Shown: positions 1 through 12,400 of the stretch, piece after piece | Numbering within the stretch: the stretch's first letter is position 1 | Layout of the letters: every line of letters begins with the position of its first letter | Source: Patagioenas fasciata | Taxonomy: Eukaryota; Chordata; Aves; Columbiformes; Columbidae | Assembly: GCF_037038585.1 (NCBI RefSeq) | Contig: NC_092560.1 | Location: 85,545,549 to 85,609,548, forward strand | DNA length: 64,000 nucleotides | Reading direction: 5' to 3' | Position numbers and translations under genes: made by a program | The notes under the pieces: generated by a model | What the model saw: only the letters and a program-made list of their open reading frames with translations | The model's database searches: none | What the model was told of the DNA's origin: nothing

Positions 1-427
1 TCAGCCATGAAAAATGTGGTGCCTCTCCTATGAAGTTACGCTGTGTACTGACAAAAGAAAATCACATAAAGCTCTGGTTTCCCAAAAAAACATGTAGCAT
101 CTTAGGTATGCTACAGGAGGGAGCCTCACTAAGCTGAAATACAAGACCCATTTCCCTACATTAAATAATCTGATTTCATCCCACTGAGAATCACTGCACA
201 TAAACTTCATTTTTCATACACCAAATAATTTACCGTCTCTGTTCTGAAAGCACCATCTGCAATGCGACTGTAAATCCCGCGGTTCAGCAAGCGCCAGAGG
301 ACACGGCCCTGCCCGCGGGAGCGCGTTCCTGAGACACGGCCCTCGCGACGGGACCCGGGACCCGGTGACCCAGCAGCAGATCGGTACCCGGGAACGTATT
401 CCCCAAACACAACAGCGCTGGCCAGGC
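1..427. other. ZNF532 intronic sequence, no gene seen
   Basis: This is the left-edge part of the intron after the third coding exon. The first 240 bases are ordinary mixed sequence. Positions 275-427 are GC-rich and lead into the CR1 fragment. No zinc-finger exon could be read on the minus strand. Confidence 0.6.
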
Positions 428-830
428 CAGGCCTGGAGCAGTGTCTGCAGCTCAAGAAAGACGTGACAGACTGGAGAGGGTCCCAAGGAGGGGCAGGAAG
501 GTGACCAGAGCGCTGGGGGACAGAGGGAAGAGCCAGGTGTCTTGTTCCGGAGAAGAGGAGGCTCGGGAGAACCTCGTCACCGTGCTCAGTGCTTATGGGG
601 AGGCCACAGAGAGACCGAGGGTCTCTCTTGGTAAGACATCGCAGGGAGAAGACAGGGAGCAATGGGTACAAGTTGCACCGGCAGAGGTTTCGTGTTGATA
701 CAAGAAATCCTTTACAGTGAGAACAAGAATTCAGTGGAACAAGCTCCCCAGGGACTTGTGGAGTCCCCGTCACCGGACACAGCTGGACGGGGTGCCACAA
801 AGTCCCATCGCGGCCCCTTCCCACGGAATG
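428..830 (+). mobile_element. CR1-type LINE 3' fragment
   Basis: The stretch keeps the typical order of the 3' end of avian/reptilian CR1 LINEs: a 'cctggagcagtg' start, 'agctcaagaaagacgtg', 'ctggagagggtccca', 'gaggctcgggagaacctcgt', a 'gggagcaatgg' segment, then 'tggaacaagctccccaggga' and 'gtggagtccccgtcaccgga'. It is diverged and has no intact reverse transcriptase. The terminal 8-bp microsatellite usual in CR1 is not visible, so the extreme 3' end is lost or decayed. It lies in the ZNF532 intron left of the third coding exon, opposite to the gene. An apparent 242-codon frame on its reverse strand is an artefact. Recognition is from memory of the consensus, not a database search. Confidence 0.78.
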
Positions 831-2017
831 CGGGCCCAGCGACCCTTTGGGGTCCCTTCCAGCCTGGGCCGTTCTGTGATTGTAACACAGAACATTACAG
901 CAGATAACCCAGAATTTGAGCCACGTCACAAACATGTGATGTCACCTTGACCAAGACATGCGAGAAATATCCTAAGAAACAACTCATTTAAACAACAAAA
1001 ACATTTCCTTTTTGAATTGCGAAGCCTACGCACATCGCCAGACTGGGAACGGCCTCCTAAGCTGAATGCGTTTCAGACAGCAGCTTCACTAAAAACGGCC
1101 AATTTAAAGAAAACAGCACTTCTGAAGAGAAGCACTCAACTACGAATTCTGTGATCACAATACAGTAGTACTTCATAATTATTTTTTACTATTTTTAGAA
1201 AGAAAAATAATTAATAAAAGAATACAATTACAAGCACATCTCTACGGAAAGAAAACTAATGCAAAATACTTAATTTACAAAGTTTATCACAAACAGTTCA
1301 GCAGATCCAAGCACAATTCAAGAAATCTGCGTCTTTCCTGTGTAAAGTATCTAACAGAAATGCTGATCTTAATCGTTTGGTTTTCCCCAATGAGCCCTAC
1401 GGAACCTGAAACAAGTTTTAAGTTAAATGCTGGTATTTCAAAGCCTCTCACTGCAGATACTGCCCTGAATTAAATCAAGGTATCATTTGTCCCTGGGTGG
1501 AAATACCTTAGTCTGGTACCAGCAACAGTAAGTTCGCTGCCATTTTGCCTTAATGTAGGTTTAAACACCCTGAAGAATAAATCATCTGTTCACGTGTTAG
1601 AAGAAACAGTGGTAAACCAAATTCTACTGAAATCTGGTTATTACACTACATGGTACTTTGCTTTTCTCATCTGTCTTCTACTTTATTGAGTCTTCAAGTC
1701 GTTAAAATGTACTCATGCGCTCTGTGCACTCCAGAGAAACAACAGGGAGTAAAATCCTTGAGTATCTACTCCCAGGACTGCACTCCTGCCAGCGGGAAGG
1801 GAGACAGAACAAAGAGGTCTGTGACTGATAAGATCTGGAGCCTGATTGTCCTGTCCATTGGCACCTGCGGCTCCCAGGGGCTTCCACAGAGCCCTGGGGT
1901 GTTCGGCACCATCAAAACAGACCCCAGCGGAGCCTTCCAACTGCGCCCCGTGTTACTGTCACCAGCAAACCACCGGCTGCACACACAGCCGGAATCGGTT
2001 CTACCTTAATCCAGGAA
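831..2017. other. ZNF532 intronic sequence, no gene seen
   Basis: AT-rich intronic DNA between the CR1 fragment and the 39-bp array. No coding exon, RNA gene or complete repeat was recognised. Short open frames here lack splice context and family resemblance. Confidence 0.6.
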
Positions 2018-2842
2018 GAGACACCAACCCCGGCACAGCCGGGACCGCGGGCACTGAGACACCAACCCCGGCACAGCCGGGACCGCGGGCACCGAGACAC
2101 CAACCCCGGCACAGCGGGGACCGCGGGCACCGAGACACCAACCCCAGCACAGCGGGGACCGCGGGCACCGACACCAACCCCGGCACAGCCGGGACTGTGG
2201 GCACCAAGACAGCAACCCCGGCACAGCCGGGACCGCAGGCACCGAGACACCAACCCCGACACAGCCGGGACCGCGGGCACCGAGACACCAACCCCGACAC
2301 AGCCGGGACCGCGGGCACTGAGACAGCAACCCCGACACAGCCGGGACCGCGGGCACTGAGACAGCAACCCCGGCACAGCCAGGACTGCGGGCACCGAGAC
2401 ACCAACCCCGACACAGCCAGGACTGCGGGCACCGAGACACCAACCCCGGCACAGCCAGGACTGCGGCACCGAGACACCAACCCCGGCACAGCCGGGACCG
2501 CGGGCACCGAGACACCAACCCCGGCACAGCCGGGGTCGCGGGCACCAAGACACCAACCCCGGCACAGCCGGGGTCGCGGGCACCAAGACACCAAGCCCGG
2601 CACAGCCGGGGTCGCGGGCACCAAGACACCAAGCCCGGCACAGCCGGGACCGTGGGCACCGAGACACCAACCCCGGCACAGCCGGGACCGAGACACCAAC
2701 CCTGGCAGAGCGGGGACCGTGGGCACCGAGACACCAACCCTGGCACAGCGGGGACCGTGGGCACCGAGACACCAACCCTGGCACAGCGGGGACCGTGGGC
2801 ACCGAGACACCAACCCTGGCACAGAGGGGACCGCGGGCACCG
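2018..2842. repeat. Minisatellite, about 39-bp unit, about 21 copies
   Basis: A GC-rich tandem array. Each unit runs 'gagacaccaaccccggcaca' and then 'gccgggaccgcgggcacc'. Copies differ by substitutions (gacaca, ggcaga, caagac) and a few deletions, such as the shortened copies near 2460 and 2690. It lies in the ZNF532 intron about 470 bp beyond the third coding exon. Because 39 is a multiple of 3, several frames stay open across it on both strands (up to 415 and 328 codons); these are not genes. Confidence 0.95.
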
Positions 2843-3313
2843 AAGGGAAAGAACAAAACCAAAATAACCAAATAAAACCAGTTCTCCCACCCTTTCAATC
2901 AGATGTTAGGAACATGACTGCATCAGACCTGACGAGTTCTAGCAGTTCTTTTTGGAATCACATTATCTTAATTCACAGTAAAAGTGCAGATGAGCTAAGC
3001 AGATTAAAAACCAAGCAGGAGCAACACGCTAGCTGCCCGTCCCACCCGCTTCTGTCACCACTGTGTTACTCTCCTGTAGAATGCAGTGTTTAAAGAACTG
3101 CTGTTGCTACGTTCATAGCAATTTAACCTTTGCCAAATAATTCACCAGCTAAAAACCCATAAAAACATTACACAAACCCCACATGTTACCAACGGGATGA
3201 CAAACTGCTGGCTGTACAGTACGTGACATTGAGGGTTACAAGCACAGGACAGAATGCAATTTCACAGGTTACTGAAACGCAGGCAAGTGCAGTAGAAGAT
3301 GAATTTTGCTTAC
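2843..3313. other. ZNF532 intronic sequence next to third coding exon
   Basis: Unique sequence between the 39-bp array and the exon donor. No further feature seen. Confidence 0.6.
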
Positions 3314-3490
3314 TTTGGTTCGCCTATCTTGATACCCGGGTGTTGTGTGTAGGCATGGGAGTGTGTGCTGGGAGCAGATTTAAATGCCATGGGACAGATA
3401 GGACACTTGTAAAAGACTTCACAGTGAGAACCTTGAATGTGAGACTTGAGAGCCGCCACGTCAGAGTAAACAACATTGCAATGCACGCAG
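3314..3490 (-). CDS. ZNF532: ZNF532 third coding exon, zinc-finger segment
   Basis: The exon is 177 bp, bounded by acceptor CTTGCAG and donor GTAAGC on the minus strand. The split Arg codon (CG|C) from the previous exon is completed here. It encodes 58 further codons, starting [20 protein letters not shown] and ending GIKIGEP, plus two bases (AA) that should be completed by the next exon off the left edge. Two C2H2 fingers are visible (CVHC...H...H and CPICPMAF...H...H). Confidence 0.96.
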
Positions 3491-6400
3491 CTGCAAGAGA
3501 GCGGAGAAGAGTCAGGTCAGCCTCGGCAAAGCAGTGCTGCAAGAAACCAATAAACACTCGTTGGCAAGCAAGTGAAGGGATAAACATACATACAACCAGG
3601 TAAAACCACGTTATTCCGGCAATTTAAATAACCCAGTAAGAATCAACATGAAGAGATTTGCATATGAGGAAGTAAGAAAAGACATTTCCCAAACTTAATG
3701 AAAATCTAAGAGATATGAAGTCAGAACATGTTTTTATGGCATTACAACAGAACAGACAGAAGGGTCGACAGAGGATATTCTATCGATTGTAAAAGGAATG
3801 CTTAAGTCCTCCGCAAATCTGTAAAGAGATTTCACAAAACGCATTTTTGTCACATGCATGGATTGGGTAAGGTACGTCAATGCAGAAACTGCCACCAGCG
3901 TGGAAAACCAGTTAGCAAAACATTTCCCCCATTTCCCTTGTTTAGATTTAATGAAGACAAACTGTAATGATTTCTGTTCATGTAATCAAATCAGCGCTTG
4001 GATTTAAAACAAAAAAAGAGTAATTTCAGTTCAGGACAGCTAAACCAAATCTCTGCAATCAGATCAGTCTATCAGATTAGAATTCTGAAAATACTCTTCA
4101 AACACATACTTCCGCTGTGTCGAAGATTTGTGACCCTTCCGCATCTAGTCTAAAATAAAATTATTAAAAAATTGCATTAATATTAGTACATAAGAATTTC
4201 TACACACAACGGTCCCTTGTGGCGCCACACATCTCTAACACTAAACAGCCCAAGAACTGCTGGAGCAGTTACGAAATAACCTGTCAAATCAACAAGTTTC
4301 TTATTTACCAGTATTTTGCAGTAAGAGTTTTACAATTTAAACATAGAAGGGCCTCTGTCCTTCCAAAATGTTCATTTTGGCATCTGTCGTGGTAGTGATT
4401 GTTGTCACATAAACGCCAAATCTTTTTTATACTGTTTTAAAGGCCTGCAGATAGCAACAGGGCAGGGAACACAGCGACACAGCGCATCCGAGAGTCCCGT
4501 TGTCCTTTTAAAATCTGTCACCCTGGAATTTTATGGAACCCCATCCCTTCGTTTCTGAGCACTTGATCTGCATGCTTGATACTGTTAATCAAGTTTACGT
4601 CTCTCAAGTCTCCACTTCCCGACGCGTTTTCTGAAGTAACTGGTCCGTGTCTGTGCTGGGTGTGCTCGCTCTGCTCACAGTGATGATCCCCTGCCAGCCC
4701 TCCCGCTGGGCTTTGTGCTCAGCACCCGCCTCTGTGCTCAGCACCCGCCTCTGCCCACCGGACCGGCTCCGCGGAACAAGTCTTCCCTTCTGCGACTGCC
4801 GGATGAGCTTCCTCGTTTCAACCAAACCCAAGGTTGCAATGTTCCACTGATTTAGTTCAGCCTACAGTGCTGGGACAAACTGACCTCCCGCCCAGGCCCC
4901 TCGGGCCGGCAGGACCGCCTGTGCTGCTCCTCGGGAACGACCCACAGGCCCGGGAGATGCTGAGGGGTGTGAGGAGGAAAACTTCGACTTTCCCAAATAG
5001 TGCCGTTCTTTGCCTTGGTATTTTTGGTTTAGTTTCACCATATACAGAAATTCTGACTTAGTGTGACATTAGATGCTTATGATACATCTTGAATGTTTGG
5101 TAACTTTAGTTTGGATTCACAGTGAAGGGCTGATGAGTCCCGTGGTGTTGCTGGTGCACACCAGGGGTCCCCAGGGAGGGTCCTGTGAACAAACCCGAGA
5201 CACAGGCTGGAGGGCAGGAGAGCGGAGGCACAGGTGTAACAGATGCAGGAGCGGACAGACAGACTGCTGCCTGGAGAAAAGAACCCAAAGCAGCACAGAG
5301 CTGAGAGCGCTGCCAGGCAGGGATTCCCTCTGGAAACAGCCGGCCGGAGCAGCACGTGCGCCAACAACACCCAGTACATGGACGGGTGGCACCGCACGGG
5401 GAGGAGCTGCCTGCCGCCGAGATTCCAAACAGCCCCTCTCTGCCGCCGAGATTTCAAACGGCCCCTCTCTGCCGCCGAGATTTCAAACGGCCCCTCTCTG
5501 CCGCCGAGATTCCAAACAGCCCCTCTCTGCCGCCGAGATTTCAAACGGCCCCTCTCTGCCGCCGAGATTTCAAACGGCCCCTCTCTGCCACCGAGATTTC
5601 AAACGGCCCCTCTCTGCCGCCAAGATTTCAAACGGCCCCTCTCTGCCGCCGAGATTTCAAACGGCCCCTCTCTGCCGCCGAGATTCCAAACGGCCCCTCT
5701 CTGCCGCAGAGATTCCAAACGGCCCCTCTCTGCCGCAGAGATTCCAATGGCCCCTCTCTGCCGCAGAGATTCCAATGGCCCCTCTCTCTCTGCTCAGACG
5801 GGACGAGGCCGAAACGTTTTAGAGTGCGGAGCGGAGCGTGGCCGGACGAGCTGCTCCTCATCCCGTGCTGTGCTGCCTGCCACTCTAACATAAAACCATG
5901 TTCCGAGCCTTTCAAAACTTAATATTCCATTTAATACCTCTGATCCCATTTTCTCAGTGAGCTGCCGTTACAGGAAACCCGTAACAGAAGAGGAACAGAA
6001 GAGTACCAAAGAAGCACCAGAACCCCGGCTGTCCGAACGAGAGCTCGTTTCCAAGGGGGGCAGAGCCGGGAACCCTGCCGCCCCGCGGAAGAGGCAGCAG
6101 GTGCGGTGCGGCCGTCCGCATCTCAGGAACTACCGCTGCCAGCGAGAACGGGGCATGACTGTTCACCACACAGAACCACCTAAAATCCAGTGTTCTGAAA
6201 CACCCAAACGTTTTTTTAAGAACCTGAAATTAAGAAAATACATCTGAATTATCTAGATCTTATAAACTGTGACGTCCTGAATCTGACATTTTCTGGCTGG
6301 ATGAGATCAGCCAATATTCTGATTTAATAACACACAAAAGCGGATGCCCAAAACAAAGCAGAATCCTAATGTGGTATTTATTCCAAAACTTGTAGTACTA

Positions 6401-9400
6401 ATAGCACTGTTGCCATGACAACCTTAAACTATGAAGCTGCATTCTACAAACAATGTTTATGACAATGGAAAATTACTTTTAAAAGCATACATTATACATA
6501 AATTGACAACAAAAGTAACCATTATACTGACCGAAAACCAACTCTTCGGGTATAATGCAGGCAGTTCTTAGTGACATGGGTCTGGAAGTGGACAGATCTG
6601 CAGATTGCTCCACATTCGGGACACGTGTATGGAGATTTATGCTGATGAATTCGCTGGTGTGATGCAAAACTGCACTGGTTAGGAAGCAGCATCTGGCAGA
6701 TATTGCATGTCTTCTAAACAATAAACCAAAATAGATGAAACAAAAGGTTTGGTTCAGCTATACGTAATGTCTTGGGTCAAACACTGTAATACATCAAATA
6801 AAAGGTTAAATGTCCCGACCGATGCGGACCAGAAGCAGCAGGAGTACTCACTGCAGGCTGGAGGGCAGACAGGGCACCAGGCACCCCACAGTGCAGGTGG
6901 CCTCAGCACCACCCCAGCAGCAAACCCACCGGGTTTGCATCAGCGCTTGAAGAAATTCTAAAATAAACAATTAAGAAATGATCCCCTTCCTCATGTAAAA
7001 CGAGCTTCCTAGTAAAAGACGGGCGCTTCACAAAAGTCACCCCGTTCTTCCAATTTAGGCAACTCCTCATTAAATCTCTCTTAAAAACCAGTAAGATCCA
7101 GAGCATGTAACAGCAGAATCAAAGCTACCATTGCAGAAATAGCACAGTGTCACACACAGCTTTCGTGGGACTCTGGCTTACTAGTGGTGGCAACTATGCC
7201 GCTGAAAAATAACCTGCTCCCATTTAGTGGACAGGAGACAGACACCAACTCCAAGGAGGAGGAAAAGGCCTTTCCAGGCACTGCAGAAAGCATTTCTTTT
7301 TCTAACAGAGCACTGTACAGTAACAGGGTCTAAAGTAACTTCTTGATTGCCTTAGCATTTTTACAGCATTACTGGTATTCTAAGAACAACTATATTTTTG
7401 TATTACAATCCGTACACTCCATTATTTTTCCAAAACAGCTTAATCTAAATGCTTTGAGGACTCGTGTAAATACTTTCTTTTTTTAGAAACAGTAATTTTA
7501 AGTAGAAACATTAACGTGAAACACCTTGTGGTGACACACACAGAAGTGTGTTTTCACGCGGTTCACTTTTAACGTTCACTTTGTGAACGTGGTGGCCTGA
7601 CACATCTGAACACTCTCCATCCAACATCTCTCAGTCGTCCTGATGACCGCGAGATGGCCAATGTGGAACATGGACCCGGAGGGAGCGCAGCACTGAGCAC
7701 TCACCATGGCTCACATTCGGCCCCGCGCGGAGCGGGCGGCTCGGACCCTCAGGTTTGCCCAAGCCTCCCCAGCCCCTCACCGGAGCCGTTGTGACACAGC
7801 CGGTCTGAAATCCTGTTCAGACGCACAGAAACAGCCACTTTGCAAAGACAAACCCCGACTCGCCCTCCAGCACTGCACGGAACTGCTTCGGGGCGACAAC
7901 TTCATCCCCAGCTGGGCTCACAGGCATAGTCCTGACTACCCACAGCTCGTATGGATGAGCAGCGATGTAACCCCGGAGAACCTGCAGTACTGTTTGATTA
8001 CCTAAGAAAACAGCAAACCACAACCCTTACTGCAGTAACAGACAGGTGCGGGTTCCAGGGTCCCCCCAAAGGCCTGTCGGCAGCTCAGAACCCGGACAGA
8101 GCCATGGGTCCCGCTGTGCAGCGCTGCGAGCTCAGGCCGACACCGCGTGCTGTTTGTGAGGACGCTGCTTCGCTGTGTGAACAACTCTGAACTTCAGCAT
8201 GTTTGCTCAGGTGAGAACGTCTGTCACCAGGACAGCCATCGACATCACCAGGCGAGAGCGTCTGTCACCAGGACAGCCATCGACGTCACCAGGTGAGAGC
8301 GTCTGTCACCAGGACAGCCATCGACGTCACCAGGCGAGAGCGTCTGTCGCCAGGACAGCCATCGACATCACCAGGCGAGAGCGTCTGTCACCAGGACAGC
8401 CATCGACATCACCAGGCGAGAGCGTCTGTCGCCAGGACAGCCATCGACATCACCAGGTGAGAGCGTCTGTCACCAGGACAGCCATCGACGTCACCAGGTG
8501 AGAGCGTCTGTCACCAGGACAGCCATCGACATCACCAGGCGAGAGCGTCTGTCACCAGGACAGCCATCGACGTCACCAGGTGAGAGCGTCTGTCACCAGG
8601 ACAGCCATCGACGTCACCAGGCGAGAGCGTCTGTCGCCAGGACAGCCATCGACATCACCAGGCGAGAGCGTCTGTCACCAGGACAGCCATCGACATCACC
8701 AGGCGAGAGCGTCTGTCGCCAGGACAGCCATCGACATCACCAGGCGAGAGCGTCTGTCACCAGGACAGCCATCGACGTCACCAGGTGAGAGCGTCTGTCA
8801 CCAGGACAGCCATCGACATCACCAGGCGAGAGCGTCTGTCGCCAGGACAGCCATCGACATCACCAGGCGAGAGCGTCTGTCGCCAGGACAGCCATCGACA
8901 TCACCAGGCGAGAGCGTCTGTCACCAGGACAGCATCGACATCACCAGGCGAGAGCGTCTGTCGCCAGGACAGCCATCGACATCACCAGGCGAGAGCGTCT
9001 GTCGCCAGGACAGCCATCGACATCACCAGGTGAGGCATCGAGAGCAAACCCAGCAGCAACAGGGAAACAGCACCAGGAGAGGCAGCGGGAAATGGCGATT
9101 CTACAAACCCAGTTATTTTACCTGCCCACACAAAAAAAGGCCCCACAGAAAGTGAGTACATCACTTTTTAATCTTTGCTCTTGTCTATTGTTTTCATTTT
9201 ATCCTCACCTCATCCTCCCAACCTATTGTCAGTACATCTGTCTGTCTCTCATCCACTTGCTCTATTTTGGTGCCTTGTTAATTGCTTGATTTCATTGTAC
9301 AAAGAACAACAGTATTTTCACAAGGACTACTGGTTCCTGTCATACCAAATGATAATAAATGAACCTATTCTGGAAAAAAAGACAAACCTAACACCAGTAA

Positions 9401-12400
9401 GCACCAGCAAAGGAGTTAGCTAAAAACCAGTCACCGAGTATTAAGTAACTCAAGAGCTGGTGCAGAATGTACTCGTGGTCAGACACTGCTCAAAACTGCA
9501 GCAAGGTCTAAGGACGGAATATATTCTGCTGACCTCTGACAAAACACCTCCATAGACTCGCGTTAGGTAGGCACGTCTGCGGTGCCTTACAAACTGAAAT
9601 CCACTCTCCGGGCAATTCCGCCCAAATCCATGAGCCAGGCAGGAAAGCAGGGCCTGAGGCAGAGCCCGTAATCCAGAGTGGAGACCACCCCGACCCCTGC
9701 ACGTTCCTCCGGTGGCAGGCGCAGCGTAACTGCTCCACGGCCTGAGCCCAGTGAACAGACCTGACGGGAACCCGCCCGCGCTTCTACAGCCAGGGGTTGT
9801 CTTAAAGACCCCGGTCTGTGCCCTGCTGCGCGGCCCCAGGGAGCGTTCCTGGGGCATCCCTGTGCAAACCAGCCTGAGCACCTGTGCAATTTCAGCTGCA
9901 TGCTTTGAAACACACCAGAATCCCTTTAATTGGCACACCCCGACAGAAATCCAGCTATAGCCTTTATAACGATCTTAACTCTTGTGGGACTATAAAATAC
10001 ATTGCACTGATAAATATTAACTTTTATTGAATGATGTGTTTCTTTCAGATTAGGCCACATACATTAAATGGTTTGTAAATTTAACCTCTTAGCAACGGTA
10101 AGAGGAAAGGAAAAGCAACACAAATAAATGTCACACAGCGAGAAACGCATGCTAGTGAACACTCTCACGTGTGTAAGAGCGAGCTGAAGGGAACAGCACG
10201 CATGTCCCTGAGCACAACCTGTGTGCCATTTATCCGCTGCCCGGAGCCCCTGCGGCGAGGGGAACGCCCGGCTCACTTACAGTGCCATAGGAAATGAATA
10301 GAAACTGGAGACAAATCGAGGATGAATCGCTTAAACTATCATTCAGATCGAATAGTTAATGAGGGTGCCAATTAAGTGGATTCCACAGGATATTCAAATT
10401 CCAAAGCACAGAAAGAATAATTAGAAATTCTAAGAAAAGACCATTATTAATTTCAGTATTGTAATGTTCAGCAGTAAGAAAGCTAATGCTAAATTCTAAT
10501 AAAAATCCACAGTGTAAATTTCAGACTTCAGGGCCTAGAAAAATTCTAAGAAAACTCTTACTTAAAAATGTTGACATTGACTGTGTAAGTGTTGCGAGTT
10601 TTTCTGTGGTGTTTGTTTATACTTTTAATCATGGAGGTTCAGATAATTAACAGCTAAATGAAAGTAAGAACATATCCAAAGTCTCCTAGGCCCATAGATG
10701 AAACATTGGAATGTAAACGTATGATACTCTACTTGTCCACTCGTGTCTGCAGCCTGCTGGAAATGAGTTGCAAGAGACGTCTCATCTTGGAAAACCTCGT
10801 TGCACTCCAGACACTTCAGACTATGTCTGCAAAGCTTGGACGGGTCCTCGTCCAGGGGCATGGCTGGAATGACGGGGGTGCTGGCGGGGGCCGAGATCAC
10901 CGTCCCCGTTATGCCAGACTGGATCTTGGTCACGGCGTGCGCGCCAGCTCCCCCGGGGCTCTGCAGCACCGACAGAGCGCTATTGCTTGAAGGAGATGCT
11001 ATCATCTGATCTGCTGGGACCGGTTTTAAAATCAGGTGTGAGCACTGCATCACAACGCCTTTTTCCTTGTGCCCACGAGCATGGGAAAGAAGACTGCATT
11101 TATTGTAGAAAACCAAGTTCTTGGTACAGTGATTGCACGTCACTTCGATTCGCACACTCCGCCTGTCATAATGCTGGGTCAGGCTCTTCTCAAGAGCAAA
11201 CGAGTCACCACACTCCAAACACTTGTACCCTCGCGTGGGTAACGTTATCCCGGCATTGGCAGGGGGACTGAGGTTCGGGATGTAAACTGGTACGGGATTG
11301 ACACTACTCAGCACCTTATTGAACGCTTCCACTACCGAACTCTGCAGAGATGACACCACCTGGACTCGAGACACTTTTTTAGAAGGCTGTGAGGCTGCTG
11401 CAGAAATTATTGCCTGCTTTATTTGTTGCTGAGGTTTCGTTAGCACTTGGCGGAGTTCAGAGGTGGTTTGAGCACCTTGAGGCAGAAGATTAAGGTTGGC
11501 AAGATGGACCGTCTTTGGCACAAGTTTAGCACTGGCAAGGCTTGACGCTGGCACCACAACAGTCTGCTGTTGGATAGCGTTGGCAGCTTTGATAATAGCG
11601 CTGCTGGCACTCTGCACCGAAGCAGCAGATATTACGGTGGCTTTCACCGTGGTATTGTTAGCAAGCTTCAAGTTGATAACTTGTGAACCCGCCGTTTTGA
11701 CTGCTGAAACGGGGAGAAAGGCAGTAGCCACAGGTTTGATAGTGACCTGCTTTGGCGCCAGTTCCGCGGAAGCGACGGCAGTGGTGACAGCTGTGGACTG
11801 CAGGGGAGCCCGAGGAGGAGAGGACAGCACGGGAGCGGAGGCTGGTGAGGACAGCAGAGACGTCATGGAGGTGACCATAGAAGCGGTCTGCTCCAGCTTC
11901 TTACCGGAGTCCACATCCACTTCTGGCAACACTCTAGTAACGGTTCTCTTGATCTCCCCGGAGGAAGTCTTGATGGTTTTTATGCGAACTTTAGGAATTG
12001 CTGGTGTTGACCCTGCGGGAGAAGACGGAGACCCTTTGCTGCTGTTTTCACTCGATACGCTTCTGGGACTGTCCGGCGGTTTGACAGACGGCTTTTTAGC
12101 ACCATCGATGAGACTCTGAGATTCAGGCGATTTTTCAATAGCCCGGGGACTTTCACTCATGTCTTTTGGTAATGGAGAAGATTCTCCTGAATTAGACTGT
12201 AAATCTTTACCGGTATCTGTAGCTGCCTTTTTAGCACTCAGTGCTGCAATTGCAGCAATGCACGAAGAAAGCTTTGCTGACGACTTTGCTTTGGACTGGG
12301 AAATGCTGGCAAGATTTGTTTCACTTTTTTCAGCATTCAGTTTTCCATCAAGTACCCTGTTTTCGAGAAGCTTCTCAGAATTGTCTTTTAGCAATTTGTC

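Noticed and set aside
207-935. 242-codon minus frame at the left edge
   Set aside because: It runs antisense through the CR1 fragment and has no recognisable protein content.
1846-3093. 415-codon plus frame and 328-codon minus frame with 13-residue repeats
   Set aside because: They are created by the 39-bp minisatellite inside a ZNF532 intron.
8208-9033. CRISPR-like regular repeat
   Set aside because: Units abut one another with no unique spacers, and the context is a vertebrate intron; it is a minisatellite.
10625-10732. Last 35 codons of the long ZNF532 open frame
   Set aside because: They follow a GT donor after ADTSGQ, and the next exon continues with KTCNICQ, so this part is intron.
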